DNA of 64,000 bases. It comes from Nitrospira sp. (GTDB lineage: Bacteria; Nitrospirota; Nitrospiria; Nitrospirales; Nitrospiraceae). Below, one piece after another: positions 1 to 9,020 of this stretch. Positions within the stretch are counted from its first letter, which is position 1; each line of letters opens with the position of its first letter. The stretch covers positions 62,001 through 126,000 of the forward strand of contig JANDJL010000004.1 in NCBI GenBank assembly GCA_024330965.1, read 5' to 3'. The notes beneath the pieces were generated by a model. It had not been told where the DNA came from, searched no databases, and saw only the letters and a list, made by a program, of their open reading frames with translations. A program made the position numbers and the translations under genes.

Positions 1-344
1 AATACAGCGGCCTGCGATTCGCATTTTTTTATCTCGCCGAGTACGCCAACATGATTTTGGTCTCGTGCATCGCGGCCGCGATGTTTCTCGGCGGGTGGAA
101 CGCCCCCTATCCCGGGACGATCCTCGATTTGTTGGGATTTCCGTCTCTCGCCTGGATAGAAAATACCATGTGGTTCGCGGCCAAGACCTATTTTTTCCTG
201 TTTCTCTTTTTCTGGCTGCGGGCCACGCTCCCGCGATTGCGCTACGATCAATTGATGCGATTCGGCTGGAAGGTGATGCTGCCGATCGCGTTGGCGAACA
301 TTGTGGTCACATCGATCGCCGTCTATCTGTTTCCGAACAGTTGA
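1..344 (+). CDS. nuoH: NADH-quinone oxidoreductase subunit H, C-terminal part (5' end outside window)
   Basis: The reading frame is open from base 3 and carries the C-terminal end of NuoH, the membrane subunit that helps form the quinone site of complex I. Visible hallmarks are YLAEYANM, then FLGGWNAP, a hydrophobic helix rich in Phe, and LRYDQLMRFGWK followed by a last helix; these are conserved NuoH C-terminal motifs. The true start lies upstream of the window. It is 16 nt from nuoI and opens the H-I-J-K-L-M-N series. The motif match and gene order leave little doubt about identity. Confidence 0.93.
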   Translation, partial: YSGLRFAFFYLAEYANMILVSCIAAAMFLGGWNAPYPGTILDLLGFPSLAWIENTMWFAAKTYFFLFLFFWLRATLPRLRYDQLMRFGWKVMLPIALANIVVTSIAVYLFPNS

Positions 345-360
345 CGATTGAGAGCGGCTT

Positions 361-903
361 ATGGACAGACTGAAACAATGGCTGAAGACCATCACGCTCT
401 ATGAAATTGTCGTGGGTATGAAGGCGACGCTTTCTCATTTGCTGAACTACAATCCCGTTACGTTGCAGTACCCGCATGAAAAACGCACTTTGCCCGACAA
501 CTATCGCGGCATGCTCGCGCTGTTGCGCTACGACGACGGAACGGAAAAATGCGTCGGCTGCGACCTCTGCGAAGCGGCCTGCCCCTCCCGCGTGATCCGC
601 GTGGTCAGCGCCGAAGTGCCGGGCGAGCCCACGAAACGCTACGCCAAAGAATATTACATGGACATGACCCGCTGCCTGTTCTGCGGGATGTGCGTAGACG
701 CCTGCCCCGTCGACGCGCTGGGCATGACGCGGGAATTCGAATGGGCGGTATACGACAAACGGCAGCTCCACTTGAACAAACAGCAACTACTGGCGATCGG
801 CGACCGTTCCTTCCCCGTCCGTGAGAAGCGCTTGGAGCTCCAACACCCCAACACGGCGTTCTTCAACGTGGCGTTCAAGCACGTGCCGCAAAAGCCTGTT
901 TAA
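361..903 (+). CDS. nuoI: NADH-quinone oxidoreductase subunit I (two 4Fe-4S clusters)
   Basis: 180 aa, close to the usual NuoI length. Two ferredoxin motifs are complete: C64, C67, C70, C74 (CVGCDLCEAACP) and C105, C108, C111, C115 (CLFCGMCVDACP). These ligate clusters N6a and N6b, which pass electrons to N2 and the quinone in the peripheral arm of complex I. The N-terminal stretch of about 40 residues packs against the membrane arm in known structures. It lies between nuoH and nuoJ in the same operon. No key residue is missing. Confidence 0.96.
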   Translation: MDRLKQWLKTITLYEIVVGMKATLSHLLNYNPVTLQYPHEKRTLPDNYRGMLALLRYDDGTEKCVGCDLCEAACPSRVIRVVSAEVPGEPTKRYAKEYYMDMTRCLFCGMCVDACPVDALGMTREFEWAVYDKRQLHLNKQQLLAIGDRSFPVREKRLELQHPNTAFFNVAFKHVPQKPV

Positions 904-985
904 TGAAAGGCCAGCCGCCCCGCAAAAGCCTGAAGGGGGACACCGTGGTGGGTGTGTGCCGCAGACCAGAGAGGAGATGTTGCTC

Positions 986-1498
986 GTGGCGCAGTTAGTC
1001 TTCGGATATTTTGCCGGGGTCATCGCCGTCACCGCCATCCTGGTGGTGGCGCTCAGAAATCCCGTCTACAGCGTCCTGTCCCTCTTGATCATGTTCTTCC
1101 ACGTCGCGGGATTATACATCACCCTCCACGCGGAATTCTTAGCCGCCGTCCAACTGATCGTTTATGCCGGCGCCATTCTGGTTCTCTACCTGTTCGTGGT
1201 CATGTTATTGAACGCCAAGCAAGACGACCGATATCACCGCCAGTGGTGGGTGGCGGGATTCGTGTGCGTCCCTCTGCTGCTGGAGCTTCTGGTGTTGTTT
1301 GCCGGAGGAAAAATGGAGCCTTCGCCCTTGCTTTCCGCCGACCAAGCCGGCCCGGGCACGGACAACGCCAAGGCTATCGGGATCACGCTCTTTTCAACGT
1401 ACCTGTTTCCTTTTGAAGTCGCCTCGTTGATTCTCCTGGTGGCGATGGTCGGCGCCATCGTCCTGGCCAAACGAGACATCGGTGGAAGCGGAGCATGA
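986..1498 (+). CDS. nuoJ: NADH-quinone oxidoreductase subunit J
   Basis: About 170 aa with five hydrophobic segments. The conserved third-helix region LHAEFLAAVQLIVYAGAILVLYLFV is the NuoJ signature. The start is debatable. A GAGGAG ribosome-binding site at 971-976 sits directly against an ATG at 977, which is too close. It is 9 nt from a GTG at 986, so GTG (protein start MAQLVFGYF) is preferred. NuoJ is a proton-translocating membrane-arm subunit. It ends 73 nt before nuoK. Confidence 0.93.
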   Translation: MAQLVFGYFAGVIAVTAILVVALRNPVYSVLSLLIMFFHVAGLYITLHAEFLAAVQLIVYAGAILVLYLFVVMLLNAKQDDRYHRQWWVAGFVCVPLLLELLVLFAGGKMEPSPLLSADQAGPGTDNAKAIGITLFSTYLFPFEVASLILLVAMVGAIVLAKRDIGGSGA

Positions 1499-1571
1499 TG
1501 CTGCGGAACCAACCGGTCATCGCCGTTTCGCGTCAGGCCGCGGGGCATTGTCCGTACATGACGGTGAACCC

Positions 1572-1877
1572 ATGACGATTCCTATCACCTATTACCTGAT
1601 CTTGAGCACCATCGTTTTCCTGACGGGCGTCGCCGGCGTCCTAATTCGCCGCAACATCATCGCCATTCTCTTGTCGGTCGAGTTGATGTTGAACGCGACG
1701 AACATCAATTTCGTCGCCTTTTCCAGATACCTTGAGGACTTGGGAGGCCAGGTGTTCGTATTCTTCGCCTTGACGGTCGCGGCGGCGGAAGTCGCCGTCG
1801 GGCTGGCGATCATTATCGCCTTGCACCGGTCGAAAGAGTCAATCAACCTTGAAGATTTCAAACTACTGAAATGGTAA
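1572..1877 (+). CDS. nuoK: NADH-quinone oxidoreductase subunit K
   Basis: 101 aa, the normal NuoK length, with three transmembrane helices. It has the conserved glutamates expected for proton transfer: one in the second helix (LLSVELMLNATN) and one in the third (AAAEVAVGLAIIIAL). The ATG at 1572 gives the family-typical N-terminus MTIPITYYL. A 114-nt gap without a gene separates it from nuoL. Complex I membrane arm, MrpC-like subunit. Confidence 0.95.
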   Translation: MTIPITYYLILSTIVFLTGVAGVLIRRNIIAILLSVELMLNATNINFVAFSRYLEDLGGQVFVFFALTVAAAEVAVGLAIIIALHRSKESINLEDFKLLKW

Positions 1878-1991
1878 GAACTCCGTCTCTCACAACGCGC
1901 GACACCTCGTTCTCTCCGCCGGAGGCTTGGCGGCAATGCGCCCTTACGTGAGACGTCGCGAGCGGCGAGCGCCAAGAAACACGTTTTGACG

Positions 1992-3887
1992 ATGCCATAC
2001 GCTCTCATCCCACTGCTACCCTTGCTGTCTTTCCTGATCCTCGGTCTCGCCGGCCATTGGATCAAGGATAAGGCGCATCTGGTCGCCGTGCCGGCCGTCG
2101 TGTTGTCCTTTTTGCTGTCCGTCACCGTGTTTGTCGACGCAATTGACGGACACAACATGACGATCCCGCTCTACACGTGGCTTGTCTCCGGCTCTCTCGA
2201 CGTCCATATCGGCCTGTCTCTCGATCGGCTGACGGCCGTCATGCTCCTGCTGGTCACCGGCGTCAGTTCCCTCGTTCACGTGTACACCATCGGCTACATG
2301 CACGGCGAACCGGGATACGCCCGATTCTTTAGTTACATCGCCTTATTTACCTTCTCCATGCTCATGCTGGTGTTGGCCGACAATCTTCTTCAGCTTTTCA
2401 TCTTCTGGGAAGCGGTCGGCCTCTGCTCTTACCTCTTGATCGGTCATTGGTATGAACGCCCCTCCGCCTGTGCAGCGGCGACGAAGGCTTTTCTGGTCAA
2501 CCGCGTCGGAGACTTCGGATTTCTGCTGGGCCTGCTGCTGGTATGGGTCACCTTCGGCTCGCTGAACTATCACGAAATTTTCGCCGCCGCGCAGGAAACC
2601 GCCGCGCACACGATCAACCTCCTTGCCCCCTTCGGCGGAATCTGGGAGGTCTCGGTCTTCACCCTGGTGTGTCTGTTGCTTTTCATGGGAGCGGTCGGCA
2701 AGTCGGCGCAGGTCCCGTTGCACGTATGGCTGCCCGATGCGATGGAGGGGCCGACACCCATCTCGGCCCTGATCCATGCAGCGACGATGGTCACCGCCGG
2801 CGTTTTCATGGTGGCTCGACTGGCGCCGCTCTACAATTTATCCCCCGTCGCGATGGACGTGGTGGCCGTGGTCGGAGCACTGACGATGGTCTTCGGCGCG
2901 ACCATTGCGCTGACCCAGACGGACATCAAACGCGTGGTGGCTTACTCGACGGTCAGTCAACTGGGCTACATGATCATGGCCTGCGGGCTCGGCGCTTATG
3001 TCTCCGGTATGTACCATCTGCTGACCCACGGCGCATTCAAAGCGTTGCTGTTTTTGGGCTGCGGGTCTGTCATCATCGCGCTTCATCATGAACAGGACAT
3101 GCGGAACATGGGCGGGCTGAAAGACAAACTGCCGATCACTTATTGGACGTTCGTGGTCGGCTCCCTGGCACTGGCCGGTTTTCCCTTGACGGCAGGGTTT
3201 TTCAGCAAGGACGACCTGTTGGTGGCCGCCTGGTCGTCCGGGTCGCTCGGACAGGCGCTCGCGATCGCCGGCCTGTTCACCGCACTTATGACGGCCTTTT
3301 ACAGTTTCCGGCTGGTCTTTGTGATGTTTTGGGGGCCGTCGCGCGTCGATCCGCACCATGCCGATCACGTGCATGAACCGTCCGGCGTCATCACCGGGCC
3401 GCTCATCATCCTGGCGATGCTCAGCATCGCAACCGGATACCTCGGCATCCCGTCATTCTTGGAACCGGTGTTCGCAACCGATGCCCCCGTGGAACCCCAC
3501 GGAACCGCCGGCATCGGCATCATGATCGCGGCGACGTTGGCTGGCCTGGCCGGCATCGCCGGAGCCTACTACGTCTACGTGCTCAACCCGGACTTGCCCG
3601 ACCGCCTAGCTCGCCGCTGGGAAAGCCTGTATCGAGGCTCTCTGAACAAATGGTACGTGGACGAAGCCTATGACCGGCTGTTCGTGCGAACGACTTTGTC
3701 CGCAGCCACCTCCCTTTGGAAACGGATCGACGTCGCCGTGATCGATGGAGCCGTCAACGGCATAGGGCGGGCCGTTGCCTGGGGCGGGTGGCTGCTCCGG
3801 TTGGTCCAAAGCGGTGAAACACAACACTACGCCTTGGCAATGGCGGCCGGCATTGTCGTCATGGTGACGATTTTTTTCTTATCCTGA
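1992..3887 (+). CDS. nuoL: NADH-quinone oxidoreductase subunit L
   Basis: 631 aa from the ATG at 1992 (a TTG at 1986 is an alternative; neither has a strong ribosome-binding site). It is an antiporter-like subunit with about 16 membrane helices. It carries the family motifs FWEAVGLCSYLLIGHWYE, GKSAQVPLHVWLPDAMEGPTP (Lys and conserved Pro), ALIHAATMVTAGVFM and THGAFKALLFLG. The C-terminal section contains the long lateral helix (WESLYRGSLNKWYVDEAYDRLF) and a last anchor helix. It works as one of three proton channels in complex I. Confidence 0.96.
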   Translation: MPYALIPLLPLLSFLILGLAGHWIKDKAHLVAVPAVVLSFLLSVTVFVDAIDGHNMTIPLYTWLVSGSLDVHIGLSLDRLTAVMLLLVTGVSSLVHVYTIGYMHGEPGYARFFSYIALFTFSMLMLVLADNLLQLFIFWEAVGLCSYLLIGHWYERPSACAAATKAFLVNRVGDFGFLLGLLLVWVTFGSLNYHEIFAAAQETAAHTINLLAPFGGIWEVSVFTLVCLLLFMGAVGKSAQVPLHVWLPDAMEGPTPISALIHAATMVTAGVFMVARLAPLYNLSPVAMDVVAVVGALTMVFGATIALTQTDIKRVVAYSTVSQLGYMIMACGLGAYVSGMYHLLTHGAFKALLFLGCGSVIIALHHEQDMRNMGGLKDKLPITYWTFVVGSLALAGFPLTAGFFSKDDLLVAAWSSGSLGQALAIAGLFTALMTAFYSFRLVFVMFWGPSRVDPHHADHVHEPSGVITGPLIILAMLSIATGYLGIPSFLEPVFATDAPVEPHGTAGIGIMIAATLAGLAGIAGAYYVYVLNPDLPDRLARRWESLYRGSLNKWYVDEAYDRLFVRTTLSAATSLWKRIDVAVIDGAVNGIGRAVAWGGWLLRLVQSGETQHYALAMAAGIVVMVTIFFLS

Positions 3888-3924
3888 CCTTGATGGGAAT
3901 TGATGACCGAATGGTAGAGCGCGC

Positions 3925-5556
3925 ATGACGGATCCATTTCCCTGGCTGACGGTCCTGATCTTCCTCCCGCTGGCTGGAGCAGCGATGCTGTGTCTGGTTA
4001 AGGAATCCGCCGCCCGATCGATCGCCCTTGCGATCACGACCGTTGAGCTTGCGATTTCGGCGCCCCTCTGGTGGCTGTTCGACTCCTCTTCCACCGCCAT
4101 GCAGTTTACCGAGCAGGCGGTTTGGATCTCGCAGCCTCCTATTCACTATCACGTGGGGCTCGACGGCATCAGTCTGCCGCTCGTGTTGATGACGACCGTG
4201 TTGCTGCCCCTCTGTGTCTTGATTTCCTGGCACTCGATCGAGGCGCGGGTCAAGAGCTTCATGGCCCTGCTCCTGGTGATGGAGGGAGCCATGATCGGAG
4301 TGTTCGCCGCCCTTGATTTCGTGCTGTTTTACATTTTTTGGGAAGCCATGTTGATTCCCATGTATCTCCTCATCGGAATGTGGGGCGGACCGAACCGTCT
4401 GTACGCCACGGTGAAATTCGTGCTCTATACATTGGCCGGCAGCATCCTGCTGCTCGTCGCTATCTTGGTGCTGTATGCCCAGGCGGAAACCTTCGACATC
4501 CTTCGCTTAACCGACGAATCCTACTCTTCAACGTTGCAGATGTGGCTGTTTCTGGCCTTCTTCGCCGCCTTCGCGGTGAAGGTTCCGATGTTCCCGTTTC
4601 ACACCTGGCTGCCCGACGCCCATGTCGAGGCCCCCACAGCCGGCAGCGTCATTCTCGCCAGCGTGTTGCTTAAAATGGGAACCTATGGATTCCTGCGGTT
4701 CAGCCTGCCGATGTTGCCCGATGCGTCGAAGGCGTTCACCCCTCTCATGATCACCCTGTCGATCATCGCCATCATTTACGGCGCCTATATGGCGTTGGCT
4801 CAGACCGATCTTAAAAAGCTCATCGCTTATTCGAGCGTGAGCCACATGGGGTTCGTCACGTTGGGACTCTTCACCTTCAACGTCCAAGGCATCGAAGGCG
4901 CCGTGATGCAGATGGTCAACCACGGCATTACCACGGGAGGTCTCTTCCTCTGCGTCGGTATAATTTACGAACGAACCCATAGCCGGCTCATCGCCGACAA
5001 CGTGGGGCTCGCGAAACCGATGCCCCGCTACGCCACCTGCTTGGTCATTTTCGCCCTGTCGTCGCTTGGCTTGCCCGGCACGAACAGTTTCGTGGGAGAA
5101 TTTCTGGTGCTGGCCGGGACGTTTCTCACCAACAAATTCGCCGCGACGCTGGCCTCGTTGGGAATTATTCTCGCCGCCGCGTATCTCCTGTGGATGGTCC
5201 AACGGGTGGCCTTCGGCGTCCCGTCTCCCGTTTTTCTGCCGAAGCTTCACGACATGACCGCCCGCGAGATGGCCACGCTGATTCCGCTTATCGCCCTGGT
5301 GTTTGGGATCGGTGTTTTCCCCCATCCCCTCGTCAGCCGCCTCCATTCCAGCGTGAACCAGGTCCTGGCTCGCACGCTTCCCCAACCACCGGCCGCGCTC
5401 GAAGCCGGACACCGCCATGACGATGCGACCCCATCGGAAGATCCGGCAGCCCTGTCAGAAGAAGTCGCTTTTGCGCGACGGTCACGCGTCGCCTCCGCTC
5501 CATCGTCCAACGGAACAGAGGGCGTTGAACCCCTGCGGAAAGAGGACCGTCCATGA
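3925..5556 (+). CDS. nuoM: NADH-quinone oxidoreductase subunit M
   Basis: 543 aa antiporter-like subunit of complex I. Key motifs are present: FWEAMLIPMYLLIG (channel Glu), KVPMFPFHTWLPDAHVEAPT (Lys, Pro), KKLIAYSSVSHMGF and GLPGTNSFVGEFL. The protein continues about 60 residues past the last membrane helix as a polar tail rich in Ala, Ser, Arg and Glu (from about residue 480). Typical NuoM lacks this, and it looks disordered. The stop overlaps the nuoN start (ATGA, 5553-5556), indicating translational coupling. Confidence 0.95.
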   Translation: MTDPFPWLTVLIFLPLAGAAMLCLVKESAARSIALAITTVELAISAPLWWLFDSSSTAMQFTEQAVWISQPPIHYHVGLDGISLPLVLMTTVLLPLCVLISWHSIEARVKSFMALLLVMEGAMIGVFAALDFVLFYIFWEAMLIPMYLLIGMWGGPNRLYATVKFVLYTLAGSILLLVAILVLYAQAETFDILRLTDESYSSTLQMWLFLAFFAAFAVKVPMFPFHTWLPDAHVEAPTAGSVILASVLLKMGTYGFLRFSLPMLPDASKAFTPLMITLSIIAIIYGAYMALAQTDLKKLIAYSSVSHMGFVTLGLFTFNVQGIEGAVMQMVNHGITTGGLFLCVGIIYERTHSRLIADNVGLAKPMPRYATCLVIFALSSLGLPGTNSFVGEFLVLAGTFLTNKFAATLASLGIILAAAYLLWMVQRVAFGVPSPVFLPKLHDMTAREMATLIPLIALVFGIGVFPHPLVSRLHSSVNQVLARTLPQPPAALEAGHRHDDATPSEDPAALSEEVAFARRSRVASAPSSNGTEGVEPLRKEDRP

Positions 5557-7031
5557 CGATGTCGTCCGGCGATTTGTTCCTCATTCTCCCGGAACTCTTG
5601 GTGGTCGCCGCAGCCTGCGCCGTACTGGCGATCGAGCCGATCATGGCCCCTCATCAACGAGACGGGTTGGCCTGGCTGAGCCTGGGCGCCTTGGCCGTCT
5701 GCATGGGGCTCACCGCCTCGCAACTGGGACATCCGGCTGAGGCGTTCGGTGGGTTTGTCAGAATTGACGATTACGCCTGTTTTTGGAAGTTGCTGCTTTG
5801 CCTCGTATCCGGCCTCACAGTCCTCTTATCCTACTCGTATTTGAAAGAAGAACGGTTGCGCGTCGGCGAATACTACGCCTTTGTCCTGCTCGCTCTTTCC
5901 GGCATGATGGTCATGGTCTCTGCGGCGGATCTTCTGACCATCTACCTGGGCACGGAATTGATGTCACTGTCGTTGTATGTGATGGCGGGGCTCAAGCGGA
6001 TGGAGCCCCGTTCGCTGGAAGCTTCCGCAAAATACTTCGTCTTGGGCGCGTTTTCGTCAGGCATTCTGCTCTTTGGCGTTTCCTTGCTCTATGGCGCAAC
6101 GGGCAGCACCAGACTGCCAGCCATTGCGGCGGCCGTTGCCGGCCACAGTTTGGATGCCCCGCTGCCTCTCGTGGCCACGATCCTGCTGGCGGCCGGTTTC
6201 GGATTCAAGCTGGCCGTCGTGCCGTTCCACATGTGGACACCCGACGTGTATCAAGGCGCGCCCACCTCCGTCACAGCGTTCATGGCCGTCGCGTCCAAGG
6301 CCGCCAGTTTCGGGGCCTTTCTCCGCGTCTTTGTCGAAGGATTGGGCGGCCTCAAAACCGATTGGTCGTTCCTGTTTCTCCTCCTCTGCATCGCGACGTT
6401 GGTGTTGGGAAACAGCGTGGCCTTGGTCCAGACCAACATCAAACGGATGTTGGCCTATTCGAGCATCGCCCACGCCGGCTACGCCATGATTGGCGTCGTG
6501 GCGTCGGGACGATCGCCGGAACTTGCGGGGCACGCGATCGGCGCTGCCAGTGTATTGCTCTATCTCGCGTTTTATGCGTTCATGACGTTCGGAGCGTTCG
6601 CCGTGGTCGCGATGCTTCGGAAGGGTGACGTCGAGGGAGATGAAATTGAGGACTTCACCGGCTTGGCCAAACGCCATCCTCTCGCCGCACTGCTGATGCT
6701 CGTGTTCATGGTGTCGCTGGCCGGCATTCCGCCGACGGCCGGATTCATCGGAAAATTTTACGTCTTCATGTCGGCGGTGGAGGCGGGGCTCACCTGGTTG
6801 GCCGTCATCGCGTTGGTCTTCGCTGTCGTCTCCGCCTACTACTATCTCCGCGTCGTGATGGTCATGTACATGCGTGAACCGGAAGCATTGACAGCCACGT
6901 CGCCGCGTCTGGTGCTGTCGCCAGCCACATCCATCGTCCTGGCCTGCGCGATCGCCGGCGTTGTGATTTTTGGCCTGTACCCTGGCCCGCTCGTGAACCT
7001 CGCCGTCCAAGCCGTGCAAGCCCTGCACTAG
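5553..7031 (+). CDS. nuoN: NADH-quinone oxidoreductase subunit N
   Basis: 492 aa, normal for NuoN. Conserved sequences are ELMSLSLYVMAGLKR, FKLAVVPFHMWTPDVYQGAPT, IKRMLAYSSIAHAGYAMIG and SLAGIPPTAGFIGKFYVF. These are the third antiporter-like channel of the membrane arm. The start overlaps the nuoM stop by 4 nt. It is the last gene of the nuo run; the next gene is convergent and only 46 nt away. I see no clear intrinsic terminator between them. Confidence 0.96.
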   Translation: MTMSSGDLFLILPELLVVAAACAVLAIEPIMAPHQRDGLAWLSLGALAVCMGLTASQLGHPAEAFGGFVRIDDYACFWKLLLCLVSGLTVLLSYSYLKEERLRVGEYYAFVLLALSGMMVMVSAADLLTIYLGTELMSLSLYVMAGLKRMEPRSLEASAKYFVLGAFSSGILLFGVSLLYGATGSTRLPAIAAAVAGHSLDAPLPLVATILLAAGFGFKLAVVPFHMWTPDVYQGAPTSVTAFMAVASKAASFGAFLRVFVEGLGGLKTDWSFLFLLLCIATLVLGNSVALVQTNIKRMLAYSSIAHAGYAMIGVVASGRSPELAGHAIGAASVLLYLAFYAFMTFGAFAVVAMLRKGDVEGDEIEDFTGLAKRHPLAALLMLVFMVSLAGIPPTAGFIGKFYVFMSAVEAGLTWLAVIALVFAVVSAYYYLRVVMVMYMREPEALTATSPRLVLSPATSIVLACAIAGVVIFGLYPGPLVNLAVQAVQALH

Positions 7032-7077
7032 CACTCGGGCAACCGCCGTTTCCGACTGTCCTGTTGATCTGGCTGAG

Positions 7078-8235
7078 TTACCCTCTGTAGCGCTGCAGAA
7101 ATCGTACGATCCCCGACTGCGTTACCAGACCGATGACGGTCTCATCTTGTACGACGACGAGTCGATCCCACCCTCCCTGTGCCATCTGCGCCATCGCCTG
7201 GAGGATCGGAGCCTCCGGCCCCACAAACAGCGATGGAACTGCCGGACGCATGATTTCTTCGATCCGTCTTCTGGACCAGAGTGCTGTCGGCACCGCCTGA
7301 ACGTCCTGAACCGTCACCAGCCCCAACAAGTGACCGTTGTCCACAACAGGAAACGCACCGTAACCATAGGGCTGAAACCGTCCATCGACCGCGTCATCCA
7401 ACGTGCTGCCTGGAGAAAGCGCCATGACCGTCCTCGTCATCAACTCGCGAACCGGCACAGTCATAAGCGCATGGCGAAACGCGGCCTGCCGTCGGCTGAC
7501 CAAGGCCGCGGCGCAGAGAAACATGCCCATACACACCGCCCATCCGCCTCCGGAAGCCGCCGAAGCGGATAACCAGCCTGTCAACGACCCCGCGAGCGTA
7601 AGCAGCCCCACTAACCCGAACAGCGCGCCGAATCCGAAGCCGGCCATCGCGGCCCGTTTCGTTGCCTGATGAAAATCCAGCCCCCACGCCCACAACCCCG
7701 CCCGCAAGATCCGCCCTCCGTCCAGCGGAAACCCCGGAAGCAGATTGAACAACCCGAGCTGGAGATTCACCGTTCCTAAGAGGATACAGAGGACGATCAT
7801 TCCGTGGAAAGAAAACCCCTGCTGAGTGAGTTCCAGCAACAGGGCCACCCCCAAACAAACTCCTCCCAAGCCGAAACTCACGAGAGGACCAGCGACAGCG
7901 ATGAGCGCTTCCGCGCTTGGCGAGGGAGCCTCCTTGCGCATCTGAGCCACACCGCCGAATACAAACAGCGTGATCCGCTCGATCGGGATGTGACACCGAC
8001 GGGCCACGTAACAGTGCCCGAGTTCGTGCAACAACACAGATAGAAAAAGAAACACGGTGGCGACCCCACCCATGACCCAATACCGAACGGCAGACAAGCC
8101 CGGCAGATGCTCAGGCAAGTAATCCGACGCGAGCGTCCAACTCACAAGAATAAAGATGAGAATCCACGAAACGTGGATATGGATGGGAATCCCCAACGCG
8201 GATCCGATCTTCCACGAGAGGGCCGGCCTGTTCAT
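7078..8235 (-). CDS. Site-2 protease family (M50) intramembrane metalloprotease with two CBS domains
   Basis: 385 aa. The zinc-protease motif HELGH is at residues 70-74 in the second hydrophobic segment, and the third zinc ligand motif NLLPGFPLDGGRIL is around D172. Both lie in membrane helices, as in SpoIVFB/Rip-type M50B proteases. Two CBS domains follow (about 262-315 and 325-382), the second ending GLVTQSGIVRFL. CBS domains usually sense adenine nucleotides. The substrate cannot be told: no sigma or anti-sigma gene is adjacent. Divergent from the deacetylase gene. Confidence 0.9.
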   Translation of the reverse strand: MNRPALSWKIGSALGIPIHIHVSWILIFILVSWTLASDYLPEHLPGLSAVRYWVMGGVATVFLFLSVLLHELGHCYVARRCHIPIERITLFVFGGVAQMRKEAPSPSAEALIAVAGPLVSFGLGGVCLGVALLLELTQQGFSFHGMIVLCILLGTVNLQLGLFNLLPGFPLDGGRILRAGLWAWGLDFHQATKRAAMAGFGFGALFGLVGLLTLAGSLTGWLSASAASGGGWAVCMGMFLCAAALVSRRQAAFRHALMTVPVRELMTRTVMALSPGSTLDDAVDGRFQPYGYGAFPVVDNGHLLGLVTVQDVQAVPTALWSRRRIEEIMRPAVPSLFVGPEAPILQAMAQMAQGGWDRLVVVQDETVIGLVTQSGIVRFLQRYRG

Positions 8236-8270
8236 GAATACACCCTATCAGCCTGCTCTTAAGCGGTCAA

Positions 8271-8303
8271 TTGATCCCTATGCCGCCCGCCGTGCGCTAT
8301 ACT
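8271..8303 (+). promoter_or_regulatory. Candidate promoter, possibly leaderless, for the deacetylase gene
   Basis: TATACT at 8298-8303 lies 9 nt before the ATG at 8313, which has no Shine-Dalgarno sequence. TTGATC at 8271 could be a -35 element, but the 21-nt spacer is too long, so only the -10 is credible. Transcription from it would start at or next to the ATG. Confidence 0.35.
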
Positions 8304-8312
8304 CTACTGAGT

Positions 8313-9020
8313 ATGGCTCATCACTTCTCCTTTTGGCTGACCGGTCTTCTGGCCATCGGCAGCATGGCCGATGCTCTTTCCGTTCACGCTCAAGTCATCA
8401 AGTCCGGTGCGCCGAACTGTCCCGGCGTGGCGCTCACGTTCGACCTTTGCCCCGTCAAAAAAGGGCCGGGCATCGATACAGCGTTGCTGGACTACTTGAT
8501 CGACCATCGGATCCACGCCACTCTGTTTCTGTCCGGCAAATGGATGGCCACCCACGAAGAAGAGGTGGGCCGGCTGCTTGGTTTTGAATGGTTTGAGATC
8601 GGAACGCACGGCGACACGCACGCGCACTTGCCCCTCTACGACGCTCCCGCACAACGGGCTGAAATCTTGGGGCCGGTGGCCTATCTGAACAAGCGCTACG
8701 CCCATCGGGCTACGTTCTTCCGTCCTCCGTATGGCGAATACGATGACATCACCGTTCAAGTGGTGAAGGCACTCGGCCTTCGGTTTATCCAATGGGACAT
8801 TGAGTCGGGCGATCCCGATCCTCATCTCTCGACGGAACGGATTCTCGACCGTGTGACGAAACGCCTGAAGCCGGGCAGCATCATCGTGTTTCATGCCAAC
8901 GGAAAGGGCAAGCACACGCGAGAGGTGATCGAGCGACTGACCCGTGACGTGCTCCCCCAGAGAAAACTGACCCCTATGACCGTCGGCGAGGTCCTGGATT
9001 GCAAAGGGACGGCTCAATGA
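8313..9020 (+). CDS. Polysaccharide deacetylase (NodB-homology) family protein with atypical motif 1
   Basis: 235 aa from ATG 8313, which gives a signal peptide ending near ALSVHAQ; an ATG at 8271 would add 14 residues in front of it. NodB motifs are visible: TFDLCP (motif 1, D44), THGDTHAH (motif 2, H99 and H103), FFRPPYGEYDD (motif 3), WDIESGDP (motif 4) and IIVFHANG (motif 5). In classical enzymes motif 1 is TFDDG and the second Asp binds the metal; here it is Leu. Role is probably periplasmic de-N-acetylation of a glycan, but the metal site is altered. Its stop overlaps the next start (ATGA). Confidence 0.85.
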   Translation: MAHHFSFWLTGLLAIGSMADALSVHAQVIKSGAPNCPGVALTFDLCPVKKGPGIDTALLDYLIDHRIHATLFLSGKWMATHEEEVGRLLGFEWFEIGTHGDTHAHLPLYDAPAQRAEILGPVAYLNKRYAHRATFFRPPYGEYDDITVQVVKALGLRFIQWDIESGDPDPHLSTERILDRVTKRLKPGSIIVFHANGKGKHTREVIERLTRDVLPQRKLTPMTVGEVLDCKGTAQ

